NCBI RefSeq assembly: GCF_009469595.2
Contig: NZ_SSXV01000143.1
Span: 111,001-175,000, forward strand
Source of the DNA: Thauera sp. 2A1
GTDB taxonomy: Bacteria; Pseudomonadota; Gammaproteobacteria; Burkholderiales; Rhodocyclaceae
DNA: 64,000 nt
Direction of reading: 5' to 3'
In this document: positions 1 through 10,361 of the stretch, one piece after another
Layout: each line of letters begins with the position of its first letter
Position numbering within the stretch: the first letter of the stretch is position 1
Program-made: the position numbers and the translations under genes
The notes under the pieces: generated by a model
Told to the model about the DNA's origin: nothing
The model's database searches: none
What the model saw: only the letters and a program-made list of their open reading frames with translations

Positions 1-2523
1 AAACGCCGTACGCAGCAACCGCCCCAATTGCACGCCAGCCTCATAGATTGGATCGCCCTGGGCGGCAGAACCGAACCGCGCAAGAGCTGCCACCGCACTG
101 GCATGTCCGCTCATGACCGAGGCTGCCAGGTGCACCAGACTATCCCAATGCTTTTCGATCAAAGCGACGTCGACATTGGCTTCGCACACCGCAGCGATTT
201 CTGCGGGCACTTTGGTGCCGCGTGGCACAAAGAGGTGGCGCTGTTTGAGTTCCTTCAACCGCGGGCAAAGATCAAAACCAAGCAAACGGGCATGTGACAT
301 GGCAAAGTCGGTGTAGCCATGGGTATCCACAGCAAGCTGGCTGGTCTCCAGCTTTTCTTGGCGGATGACACCTTCAATGGCCACGCCCGCCTGGCGCTCA
401 TTGAGCACAAAGGGCTGCGCATGGAAGATGCCCCACCGGTCTTTTACATGGGAGTAGATTCCAATGGAAGGTGTGTTGCGCCGAGGATCAAGCCGGGCTT
501 GCCACACCCGTTTGGTGGTCTCCATGCTCATCATGTCAGAAGATGCCAAATCGGACCGCCCCCAGGTGGCGGCAATCGGGTGTCGCTGCATGAATTCCAG
601 CACAGCCTGGCAGGCCTGGCTCAGACGCCGTTCGTCCCGCGCCCAGCGCATGGCCTGGCGAATGCTGGTGGCAGACAATTGCGGAATCATGCGCGCGCAT
701 TCGACCGCAGTCAGACTGGTGCCGTGGGCCATGATGCCGGCATAGACCATCAGCAGCTCGTCGGTAGAGCGCGGCTCACGTCCGAGCATGATCCAGCTAA
801 AGCGCACCTGGGCGTCAACGGCCAGAATCACTTCCGGCAATTGAACCTCACCGATGCGGTGATCCAAAGCCGCGCGCAGCTTGGTCACTTCTGGGTCTTC
901 GTCCTCTGCGGGCAATGGCGACAAATGGAGTTCATCATCCACGCGCAGTACGCCACTGCGGGCTGCAGCGGCCACCGCATCGACACCGGCAGTTACTCTG
1001 GCCAGCAAAGGCTTCAAGAAAGTGGCAGCCTTGCTGGGTAACGATAGACGGGCATAGTGTTTCTTGGACTCTGCCTGCCAACGCTCGTCCGTGAAGAACA
1101 AGCGCGCACGACCCCGAAAGCTCAGGCTGTGCTCAATCCAGACCGAGCCATTGCGCACCGCGCGGCGCAGGGCAAACAGGGTGGCCACCTCCAACGCCTG
1201 AAACGCCCGTTCCCGGTCTGGGCTGGAGATCGAAACCTGCCAGATCATTCCCAGACTTGGTGCCACCACTTCAACTGGCAGCTTTCTGGATCCTTTGAGA
1301 TATAAAGCTTGCAGCTTGGCAAGGTACTCGATGGCAGGATGCTCGCCGGTGGCCTGCCAGGGCAGCTTTGCAATGGCGACGAGCAACGACCGCACGGGGC
1401 GAATTCCATCAATCAATCCCTCGCGGACCAGGGAGGCCCTGCTCGGTGGTTTGCGTTTCTGGGTTTCGGTGATCAAGGCTTCAAGACGGGCACGCAACTC
1501 AGCATCTGGCACCGCACCTTGCGCGCTCAAGGCAACAAGTTCGCCGAGCAGCGTTTTGTACATTGCGGCCCAATTGACGGTAGCGGGGACATCGGCGGCA
1601 GCCTGACGCCACAGATCGGCGATCCGGCGCTGCACCATAAGGATCAACTGGTCTGTGGTGGTGAACAGGCAATACCGAAGAAAGCATGCGACCTCCACGG
1701 TGCGCGCTGGCTCTTTGATCTTGGCTCCGGCTGAGGGCGGCCTGGAGACAAGTCGGCGCGCGTAGCGGCGCAAGATGAGATCGGGGATGTCTGCCAGGTG
1801 CTTATGAACGTCCAGCGTGTAAAGCAGGTCGATGCGCTCCAGTACCTCGCTGATTTGGCGGGTTGAGTGTTTCGCCGGTGCAGCCCATAGCCAACTCTGC
1901 TGGGTTTGTCCATCTGGGCGCAGCTCTGAAACTGAGGCTCGCCAGCGATCAAGTGTTGCTGGATCAACGCTGGCGGCGATGGCGGTGCCTGTTTCAACTT
2001 CAAGCTGGGCAAGTGCCGCCGCAATCAGTGTCCGAATTGCCCGCTCGTGCACGATCACCAGCTTGTTCTTGTACAGCCATTGACGCGCCCGCACGAGTAG
2101 CTGATCGCGGTCGGCGCAGCGCGCCACTTCGTCGCGCAGTTCACGTACCAGTGAGCGGCGCTGGTGCTCGCTCATCCACTGGAATCCAAGGACCGTGCAG
2201 GCTACTTGTTGGTGATCGAATAGCGTGCGCCCGCGTTCATACATGGCTCTCAGCGAGGCGACTTCTGGTGCTGCAATGCCAAGCTCGTTGCCAAGGTGGC
2301 GCCACAAGGCTACTGGAATTACCCGAAAGGCACCGAGCAAACGCCCACTCATGCGCAGGAAACCAATATGGAGCGCCAGACCAAGCTTGTGGGAATCACC
2401 TCGGCGTGCATTGATTGCGTCGCGCTCGGCACCATCGAAGGTGAAAAATGCCTTCATCTCGAAGTCGCTGATATCGCGGGGGAGCCCACGCATCCCCAAA
2501 AACGTTGTGTGCCAACCCTGCAT
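1..2523 (-). CDS. tnpA: IS1071 transposase TnpA, C-terminus outside window
   Basis: Partial Tn3-family DDE transposase: the N-terminal 841 codons are present and the last 130 are beyond the window edge. The start was chosen by analogy with the complete copy (start at 22433, 971 aa). Sequence is the same as that copy over the shared part. It mediates cointegrate-forming transposition; IS1071 carries no resolvase of its own and none is seen within either copy. Confidence 0.93.
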   Translation of the reverse strand, partial: MQGWHTTFLGMRGLPRDISDFEMKAFFTFDGAERDAINARRGDSHKLGLALHIGFLRMSGRLLGAFRVIPVALWRHLGNELGIAAPEVASLRAMYERGRTLFDHQQVACTVLGFQWMSEHQRRSLVRELRDEVARCADRDQLLVRARQWLYKNKLVIVHERAIRTLIAAALAQLEVETGTAIAASVDPATLDRWRASVSELRPDGQTQQSWLWAAPAKHSTRQISEVLERIDLLYTLDVHKHLADIPDLILRRYARRLVSRPPSAGAKIKEPARTVEVACFLRYCLFTTTDQLILMVQRRIADLWRQAAADVPATVNWAAMYKTLLGELVALSAQGAVPDAELRARLEALITETQKRKPPSRASLVREGLIDGIRPVRSLLVAIAKLPWQATGEHPAIEYLAKLQALYLKGSRKLPVEVVAPSLGMIWQVSISSPDRERAFQALEVATLFALRRAVRNGSVWIEHSLSFRGRARLFFTDERWQAESKKHYARLSLPSKAATFLKPLLARVTAGVDAVAAAARSGVLRVDDELHLSPLPAEDEDPEVTKLRAALDHRIGEVQLPEVILAVDAQVRFSWIMLGREPRSTDELLMVYAGIMAHGTSLTAVECARMIPQLSATSIRQAMRWARDERRLSQACQAVLEFMQRHPIAATWGRSDLASSDMMSMETTKRVWQARLDPRRNTPSIGIYSHVKDRWGIFHAQPFVLNERQAGVAIEGVIRQEKLETSQLAVDTHGYTDFAMSHARLLGFDLCPRLKELKQRHLFVPRGTKVPAEIAAVCEANVDVALIEKHWDSLVHLAASVMSGHASAVAALARFGSAAQGDPIYEAGVQLGRLLRTAF

Positions 2524-2668
2524 CGTGAACCTCAAAAGTGGGAGGCCACCATACCCGTTTACAAAGCGAACAGGAAAGTCAATGAAATCAACGGTCTACC
2601 CAGACCACCCCCGCGCCAGTGCTAGCTTTGCGTACCGTCACTTATTGCACTGAAAACGAGGAGACCCC
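1..2668 (-). mobile_element. IS1071 (Tn3 family), left copy, cut by window start
   Basis: On reading, this stretch matches the complete IS1071 copy at 19375-22578 base for base, with a constant offset of 19910, from position 1 to the end of the inverted repeat at 2668. The terminal repeat reads inward from 2668 as GGGGTCTCCTCGTTTTCAGT, the IS1071 end as I know it. About 536 bp of the element lie outside the window. Its right flank (aaaga) does not match the left flank of the other copy, so no target duplication is visible. Confidence 0.95.
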
Positions 2669-3342
2669 AAAGATCCGAGTTGGGGCACGGTGAGAGGTGA
2701 ACCTGTCAGGCCCATGACCACGGTGAGGGGGGCATTGATCTCCCGGACGAGCGCTTCGATGGTCTTGGGGTCGGAAGCCCCCGGCACAAAGAGGCAATCC
2801 GCACCCGCCTCTCGGTACGCATTGCATCGCTCGACGGCCTCTGCAAAAACATTGCTCGCACCAGTCAGGTAGACATCGGATCGGGCCGTCAGAACAAAAG
2901 GAACTCCCGACGCGTCCGCGGCGCGTCTTGCTGCCCGAACGCGCGCGACAGCGTGCTCTCTGTCGAACAGGGCTTGCGCAGGATTGCCGCTGTAGTCCTC
3001 GATGTTCGCGCCCACCACACCAGCACGAATCGCAGCCGCGATGGTTTCTCCAACCTCTTCAGGGCTCGCACCGTAGCCCGACTGGAGATCGGCGGAGACA
3101 GGAAGTGGACTTGCCGCAGCAATGGACCCCACGCGATCCAGCATGGTCTCCCTGCTCACAGCAGCTTCTTGATCAGGGAATCCCAGCGAGAAAGCCACGC
3201 CTGCACTCGTAGTGGCGATAGCGGGAAAGCCGCAGGACGCGAGCATCAGCGCACTACCAACGTCCCAAGCGTTGGGCATCAGAAAGATGGCCTCGGCAGT
3301 GTGCAATTGCTGGAACCGTAGACCCCGTTGGATTTGGCTCAT
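2669..3342 (-). pseudogene. Isocitrate lyase/PEP mutase family protein, 3' end removed by IS1071
   Basis: About 225 residues of a PEP mutase/isocitrate lyase superfamily barrel protein. It starts MSQIQRGLRFQQLH, with LMPNAWDVGSA near residue 25, SADLQSGYG near residue 85 (Asp and metal-binding region), ANIEDYSG near 115 and LTARSDVYL near 155. The family (about 255-290 aa) cleaves or forms C-C or C-P bonds in 2-oxo acids. The reading frame runs into the IS1071 end at 2668, so the natural C-terminus is lost. An AGGA eight bases ahead favours the start at 3342; 3351 is the alternative. The gene is the left boundary of the captured segment. Substrate unknown. Confidence 0.8.
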
Positions 3343-3351
3343 TATGGCCAT

Positions 3352-3827
3352 CCTAGTCGCCGAAGTTGGTGGCGGGTACTTCAGTCGGTATCGTGCGTAT
3401 GGGCAATCTCGCCCAGACACCGCATCAACTTGTCGTAAAGCGTGCGCCCTGTTGTCGGGGGAGGTATGCCACACACCCATGTACTTCCTGCCGTTTTTGC
3501 GATTTGGTAGAGCGCCTCACTTTTCGACCATAACCAGCGCATGCACAGATTCGTCGGTGTCGAAAAACGGCTCACGTTGCTTGCGTGGTTGCTTTAGGCA
3601 GCGCGTTCGAATCTCCTCGGGACGATTCAAGACAGGTTTACCGGGCAAACGCTCCGCAACTCCTATGTGGCCGTGTCAACCGCGCGTTGTTCCGGATCTG
3701 TTCACCTACTCGCCAAAACGGAGTAGATAGCTACCCCCAGATTCTGAGAGTGAAGTGGTGCAAGGCGATGTCTTCAACAAAGACGATTTGTACGAGGCAT
3801 TAAGCAAGCACAGAGTGGGAATAGCGA
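3352..3827. other. Non-coding gap between PEP-mutase remnant and glnS
   Basis: 476 bp with no convincing gene on either strand. Short open frames here show no recognisable domain. A stretch resembling a tRNA T-loop (gttcgaatctcc near 3604) lacks a matching stem and acceptor. Confidence 0.5.
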
Positions 3828-5687
<1,860 letters not shown>

Positions 5688-5756
5688 GCAGTCATTCTAA
5701 GGAGAGGCGGAAGCTCCAAGATAATCAAGGTCTAACCCACAACAGGTGTCACGCGC

Positions 5757-6608
5757 TTGAACCAAAGCACTCCCTTGCCGAACGCCTCTCTGCTGAACCA
5801 GCTGTTACGGTTCACCCCCACGGCGCGCATGTTTTTCTCGGGAAATCTCTGTACCCTGACGCAGGGATCCGAGGCTGACGGCCTCAAGCAGGGGACGATG
5901 CACCTGCTGAGTCGCGGCGAGCTGCAACTGACGCGCAAGGGCTTTGCGCCGCTGAACGTGCGGGCGCCCAGCGTGCTGTTGCTTCCCCGCGCGTTGGAGC
6001 ACTGGGTTCAGGGCTCAGGGCCGCAGGGGGTGGACCTGATGTGCGCCACCCTCAGTGAATTGGCGCCGCCGCTGGACATGATCTTGCCGGACGTCACGGT
6101 GATTGACTTGACCGCCACGTCATCGCTGCAGCGACCGGTAGAGCTGCTGTTCGAGGAGGCCGAGGCACGTGCTTTTGGTTATCGGGCAGCGATCGACCGC
6201 CTGCTGCAATACACCTTCGTGGTGCTTGTGCGTCACCTGATTGATCGGCAACTGCTGTCCGGCGGTGTGCTGGAGGCCATGGTCGACAGCCGTCTGGGTG
6301 TGGTGCTGTCCATGCTGCACGAATCGCCAGAGCACGACTGGACGCTTGACAGCATGGCGGAGCTGGCGCACCTGTCCCGGTCTGCCTTTGCCCTGCGCTT
6401 TGTCCAGGTGGTGGGCATACCGCCGTTGACCTACTTGACCCACTGGCGCATGGCGGTTGCCCGCAACCTACTCGCGCAAGGGCAGGCAGTGAAGGCGGTG
6501 GCCTCTCAGGTGGGCTACGGTAATGCCACCGCATTCGCGCGAGCGTTTCAACGGGCCTCGGGGCAATCGCCCAGCGCTTGGCAGATGGAGCATCTGAGTC
6601 AGCCGTAG
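5757..6608 (+). CDS. AraC-family regulator, RclR-like (two conserved cysteines)
   Basis: A 283-aa regulator. The N-terminal cupin-like sensor spans about residues 10-150 and the double helix-turn-helix AraC domain about 185-280 (DSMAELAHLSRSAFALRF, then AVASQVGYGNATAFARAF). It has only two cysteines, C32 (GNLCTL) and C96 (LMCATL). E. coli RclR, the hypochlorite-responsive activator, has its sensor cysteines at 21 and 89 in matching contexts (NCVLG, VCGTL). The likely start is TTG at 5757; the first internal ATG (codon 25) would keep both cysteines. It heads a cluster of oxidant-repair genes and probably activates it in response to reactive chlorine. The RclR assignment rests on motif positions, not on an alignment program. 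Confidence 0.85.
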   Translation: MNQSTPLPNASLLNQLLRFTPTARMFFSGNLCTLTQGSEADGLKQGTMHLLSRGELQLTRKGFAPLNVRAPSVLLLPRALEHWVQGSGPQGVDLMCATLSELAPPLDMILPDVTVIDLTATSSLQRPVELLFEEAEARAFGYRAAIDRLLQYTFVVLVRHLIDRQLLSGGVLEAMVDSRLGVVLSMLHESPEHDWTLDSMAELAHLSRSAFALRFVQVVGIPPLTYLTHWRMAVARNLLAQGQAVKAVASQVGYGNATAFARAFQRASGQSPSAWQMEHLSQP

Positions 6609-6732
6609 GTCCATCGCGCCCTGGTTCTGGACGATCGGTGGCGTGATGCGGACGCCGAATGCCGTTGTGCTGTGCCGAACGGACCCGACTTCAGGTTCAA
6701 TGCCTTGAGGCAGAACTTTGAAGGAGATCACG

Positions 6733-7242
6733 ATGAACCCGAGCGAAAAAGCAGTCCTGGCCGGCGGTTGTTTCTGGGGCATGCAGGACCTGGTGCGCAA
6801 GCTGCCTGGCGTGTTGCGCACCCGTGTGGGCTACAGCGGCGGCGATGTGCCCAACGCCACCTACCGCAACCACGGCACCCACGCCGAGGCGTTGGAGGTG
6901 GAGTTCGACCCCACGCAGACGAGCTTTCGCGACCTGCTGGAGTTCTTCTTCCAGATCCACGATCCGAGCACCCCGGGGCGCCAGGGCAATGACCGCGGCA
7001 GTTCCTACCGGTCGGCCATTTTCTACACCTCGGACGAGCAGCTGGCCACGGCGCAGCAGACCATTGCCGATGTGAATGCCTCGGGTTTGTGGCCGGGCAA
7101 GGTGGTCACCGAGCTCGCGCCCGCGGGGCCGTTCTGGGAGGCCGAGCCCGAGCATCAGGACTACCTGGTCAAGCACCCCAACGGCTACACCTGCCACTAC
7201 CCCCGTGCGGGCTGGAAGCTGCCGCGACGCGAGATCGGCTGA
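6733..7242 (+). CDS. msrA: Peptide-methionine (S)-S-oxide reductase MsrA
   Basis: A 169-aa MsrA that reduces the S-epimer of methionine sulfoxide in proteins. The catalytic GGCFWGMQ lies at residues 12-19, followed by TRVGYSGG and YRNHGTHAEALEV, and GRQGNDRGSSYRS, all standard for the family. A strong ribosome site (GAAGGAG) precedes the ATG at 6733. There is no signal peptide, so it acts in the cytoplasm. Length is slightly short of the usual 175-210. It is the first gene after the RclR-like regulator; the 124-bp leader between them could hold an activated promoter. Confidence 0.96.
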   Translation: MNPSEKAVLAGGCFWGMQDLVRKLPGVLRTRVGYSGGDVPNATYRNHGTHAEALEVEFDPTQTSFRDLLEFFFQIHDPSTPGRQGNDRGSSYRSAIFYTSDEQLATAQQTIADVNASGLWPGKVVTELAPAGPFWEAEPEHQDYLVKHPNGYTCHYPRAGWKLPRREIG

Positions 7243-7327
7243 CGGCCAACGCTCAAGAACGGTGGGGGTCGGCGCGCCAGTGGGCGGGCCGACCCGGTGT
7301 GTCTGTTTTTTTCCTGAGGAGATGGTG

Positions 7328-7816
7328 ATGCAATCCCGGTGCATTCAACAGGCGCCCGAGCTGCGGGTGCCGTGGTGGATCGACGGCGAAGGGCGCAGCA
7401 TGGCACCGCTGAAGCTGTCCGATCTGGGCGACGGGTTCAAAGTGATCTTCTGCTTCCAGCACTGGTGTCCGGGCTGCCACAGCCATGGCTTTCCGACCCT
7501 GCAGAAGCTGATCAAGGCGTTGGGCGATCGCGGCTTCGCGTTTGCCGCGGTGCAGACCGTGTTCGAGGGCGCCGAGTCCAACACCTTCGAGCGCCTGCGC
7601 GAGACGCAGTTGCGCTACGGCTTGAACATTCCGTTCGGACACGACCCTGCGATCGGACGCGCGTCGTCGCTCATGGCGGACTACGGGACGCGCGGCACGC
7701 CGTGGTTTTTGGTGATCGATCCGCTGGACGAGGTGCTCTACAGCGACTTCGAGCTCGACGAGCGGCAGCTGATCGGGGCGTTCGGCGCTTCGAACGATGG
7801 TCTCAAGGCGGCCTGA
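7328..7816 (+). CDS. Thioredoxin-fold redoxin (CPGC active site)
   Basis: A 162-aa cytoplasmic thioredoxin-like protein. The active site CPGC is in FCFQHWCPGCHSHGFP near residue 48, and the cis-Pro loop in GTRGTPWFLVIDP near residue 125. It closely resembles the N-terminal half of the redoxin-MsrB fusion two genes downstream, which points to a local duplication. AGGAG sits six bases before the chosen ATG; an ATG two codons upstream is possible. Likely role: reductant or peroxide reductase feeding the Msr enzymes. Substrate not determinable. Confidence 0.85.
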   Translation: MQSRCIQQAPELRVPWWIDGEGRSMAPLKLSDLGDGFKVIFCFQHWCPGCHSHGFPTLQKLIKALGDRGFAFAAVQTVFEGAESNTFERLRETQLRYGLNIPFGHDPAIGRASSLMADYGTRGTPWFLVIDPLDEVLYSDFELDERQLIGAFGASNDGLKAA

Positions 7817-7820
7817 AGTC

Positions 7821-9353
7821 ATGCGTGCGTCCACACCAAAGGCCGTGTCGGAGCCGAAGACGCCGGGGACGGGCCCGGCGTTTCGGCTGCCGTTTGACAA
7901 CAGCTTCTTCCGGGACATGCAGGGGTTCTATGTGCCTTGGAAGCCCGAGCCGTCCCCGGCCCCGGCCTGGGTGCAGTTCAACGACGCCCTGGCGCTGGAG
8001 CTGGGGCTGGAGCCGGCGACGCTGAAGTCTGCGACCGGTCTGGCGTGGCTGTCCGGCGTGGAAATGCCGGCTGAGGCGGCGCCGCTGGCGCAGGCCTACG
8101 CGGGACACCAGTTCGGCCAGTTCTCGCCACACTTGGGGGATGGCCGCGCCTTGCTGCTCGGGGAACTCATCGACACGGCAGGACAGCGTCGGGACCTGGC
8201 CCTCAAGGGGTCGGGCCGTACGCCGTTTTCGCGCCGTGGCGATGGCAAGGCGGCACTGGGCCCGGCGCTGCGCGAGTACCTCATGGGCGAGGCCATGCAC
8301 GCGTTGGGCATTCCCACGACGCGTGCGCTGGCGGTGATCCGGACCGGTGAGCGGGTGAACCGCGAGGGCTCGCCCCCCGGGGCGATCTTGGTGCGCGTGG
8401 CGGCCAGCCACTTGCGGGTGGGCACTTTTGAGTTCTTCGCGGCGCGGGAGGAGGAGGTGATGCTTCGGCGGCTGCTCGACTATGCCGTGGCGCGGCATGA
8501 CCCCGCCCTCGCCAAGCTTTCCGACAAGCCCATTCCGATGCTGGAGGCCGTCTGTGAGCGGCAGGCGCAGCTGATTGCACGCTGGATGGGCGTGGGCTTC
8601 ATCCACGGGGTGATGAACACCGACAACATGAGCATTTCGGGCGAGACCATCGACTATGGTCCGTGTGCGTTCATGGAGGGTTTCGATCCGGCCACGGTGT
8701 TCAGCTCGATCGACCGTCAGGGGCGATATGCCTACGGCCAGCAGCCGGCCATGGCGCAATGGAACCTGGCCCGTCTGGCCGAAGCGTTGCTGCCGGTTCT
8801 GGACGCCCGCGATATCGACGTCGTGGAACGGGTGGAACAGGTGGTGGCCGGGTTTGCCGTGCGCTTTGACCGGCATTGGACCGGGCAGCTGCGCGCCAAG
8901 CTGGGCTTGGCCGCTGAAGAGCCGGACGACCGCGCCCTGGCGGACGACTTCCTGCAGCTGCTGCAGCGGGAAAAGGTGGACTTCACGCTGGCGTTCCGCC
9001 TCCTGTCCGACGCCATCACGGGGCCGGATGCCGCACTGCACGACCTGTTCGGACGGGAGCGCCCGGCGCTCTCGGACTGGCTGGCGCGCTGGCGCCAGCG
9101 CATGGCCCGGGAGGGAAGGACCTTGCAGGACTGCGCCGCAACGGCGTGGTCGGTCAATCCCTTCGTGATCCCGCGCAATCACCAGGTGGAGGCGGCGCTG
9201 TCGAGTGCCGTGGACGAGGCCGACCTCGGTCCGTTCGAGCGCCTGCTGGCGGTGCTGGGGCGGCCGTACGAGACGGTGGAGTCCGCGCGGCCATTCACGC
9301 TGCCGGCCTCGCCCGAAGTGGCCGCAGCCCACCGCACCTTCTGCGGCACCTGA
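7821..9353 (+). CDS. selO: SelO (YdiU) protein adenylyltransferase
   Basis: A 510-aa pseudokinase-fold SelO. Family motifs are present: PLAQAYAGHQFGQFSPHLGD, LKGSGRTPFSRRGDGKAAL near residue 130, and the metal/ATP site GVMNTDNMSISGETIDYGPC near residue 257. SelO AMPylates proteins involved in redox homeostasis under oxidative stress. The C-terminus ends RTFCGT, keeping the conserved near-terminal Cys that is selenocysteine in eukaryotes. It starts 4 bp after the redoxin stop, so it is probably co-translated. Placement between msrA and msrB fits a redox-stress role. Confidence 0.95.
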   Translation: MRASTPKAVSEPKTPGTGPAFRLPFDNSFFRDMQGFYVPWKPEPSPAPAWVQFNDALALELGLEPATLKSATGLAWLSGVEMPAEAAPLAQAYAGHQFGQFSPHLGDGRALLLGELIDTAGQRRDLALKGSGRTPFSRRGDGKAALGPALREYLMGEAMHALGIPTTRALAVIRTGERVNREGSPPGAILVRVAASHLRVGTFEFFAAREEEVMLRRLLDYAVARHDPALAKLSDKPIPMLEAVCERQAQLIARWMGVGFIHGVMNTDNMSISGETIDYGPCAFMEGFDPATVFSSIDRQGRYAYGQQPAMAQWNLARLAEALLPVLDARDIDVVERVEQVVAGFAVRFDRHWTGQLRAKLGLAAEEPDDRALADDFLQLLQREKVDFTLAFRLLSDAITGPDAALHDLFGRERPALSDWLARWRQRMAREGRTLQDCAATAWSVNPFVIPRNHQVEAALSSAVDEADLGPFERLLAVLGRPYETVESARPFTLPASPEVAAAHRTFCGT

Positions 9354-9389
9354 TTGGGGTACCCAACGATTTCTGAAAGGAGACTTCGC

Positions 9390-10361
9390 ATGACCACAAC
9401 GAAACAGGAACCCGGTGTCCTTGGCGAAGCGGCCGCTCCCCTGGGTGTGACCCGGTGGGTGGACGCGTCGGGCCAGGCGCTGGAACACTTCGACCTGGAC
9501 CGCATGCCCGGCCGGTTCAAGCTCATCTTCTGTTTTCAGGACGCCTGCCCGGGGTGCCATGCGACCGGCTTTCCGGCGCTTGCCCGGGTGGTCGACGCGT
9601 TTCGGGGGAGCGACTTCGTCGGGTTCGCCGCAGTCCAGACCGTGTTCGAGGACTTCGGTTCGAACACCTGGGAGCGCATGCTGGCCAATCACTCCCGCTA
9701 CGCGCTGGGCATTCCCTTCGGGCACGACGCCGGTGACGAACAGGACGGCGCGGGTTCGGAGCTGATGCGCCGCTACCGCAACGGCGGCACACCCTGGTTC
9801 ATCCTGATCGATCCCGATGGCAGAGTGGTCTACAACCATTTCCGAATCGACGCCGACAAGCTCGTCACCTTTCTCAAGCGGCTGGAAAACGAACCGGCGG
9901 CACCGGAGCCTGGGCCCGACATGTTGACTTGGAAAGGAGTGATTCAACTGGTGGAAACGGGCAACCCGACGCCACCGCGCCGAGTTGAGCGCAGCGAAGC
10001 CGAGTGGGCCCAACAGCTGACGCCCGAGCAGTTCCGAATCACGCGGCTCAAGGGCACCGAACGGGCGCACAGCTCCTCGATGTGTACGCTGTTTTCGCCC
10101 GGGATCTACCGGTGCGTGTGCTGCGGCACTGAACTATTCGATGCGTCGACCAAATATGACAGCCGCAGCGGCTGGCCCAGCTTCACGCAGGCCATTGCCC
10201 CGGGTCTGGTGGGCTATCACGGAGACAACAGCCACGGCATGGTGCGGGTGGAGACGACGTGCAACGTCTGCGACGCCCACCTGGGTCACGTGTTTCCCGA
10301 CGGACCCAAGCCCAGCGGTCTGCGCTACTGCATCAACGCCCTGGCACTGGAGAAAGCATGA
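9390..10361 (+). CDS. msrB: Fusion: thioredoxin-like redoxin plus MsrB
   Basis: A 323-aa two-domain protein. Residues about 15-165 are a redoxin with CPGC (FCFQDACPGCHATGFP) paralogous to the stand-alone redoxin at 7328. Residues about 185-323 are MsrB, with zinc-site cysteines CVCCGTELF and CNVCDAHLGHVF, SGWPSF, and the catalytic cysteine region LRYCINALALE. MsrB reduces the R-epimer of methionine sulfoxide. The fused redoxin may be the built-in electron donor. A GGAG ribosome site precedes the ATG at 9390. The stop overlaps the start of the next gene (ATGA). Confidence 0.94.
   Translation: MTTTKQEPGVLGEAAAPLGVTRWVDASGQALEHFDLDRMPGRFKLIFCFQDACPGCHATGFPALARVVDAFRGSDFVGFAAVQTVFEDFGSNTWERMLANHSRYALGIPFGHDAGDEQDGAGSELMRRYRNGGTPWFILIDPDGRVVYNHFRIDADKLVTFLKRLENEPAAPEPGPDMLTWKGVIQLVETGNPTPPRRVERSEAEWAQQLTPEQFRITRLKGTERAHSSSMCTLFSPGIYRCVCCGTELFDASTKYDSRSGWPSFTQAIAPGLVGYHGDNSHGMVRVETTCNVCDAHLGHVFPDGPKPSGLRYCINALALEKA

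Noticed and set aside
3590..3625. tRNA-like T-loop (gttcgaatctcc)
   Set aside because: No complementary T-stem, anticodon arm or acceptor could be drawn around it.
7803..10070. 755-codon open frame antisense to selO and the redoxin-MsrB fusion
   Set aside because: Opposite-strand shadow of well-supported genes; low-complexity Arg/His/Leu content and no domain.
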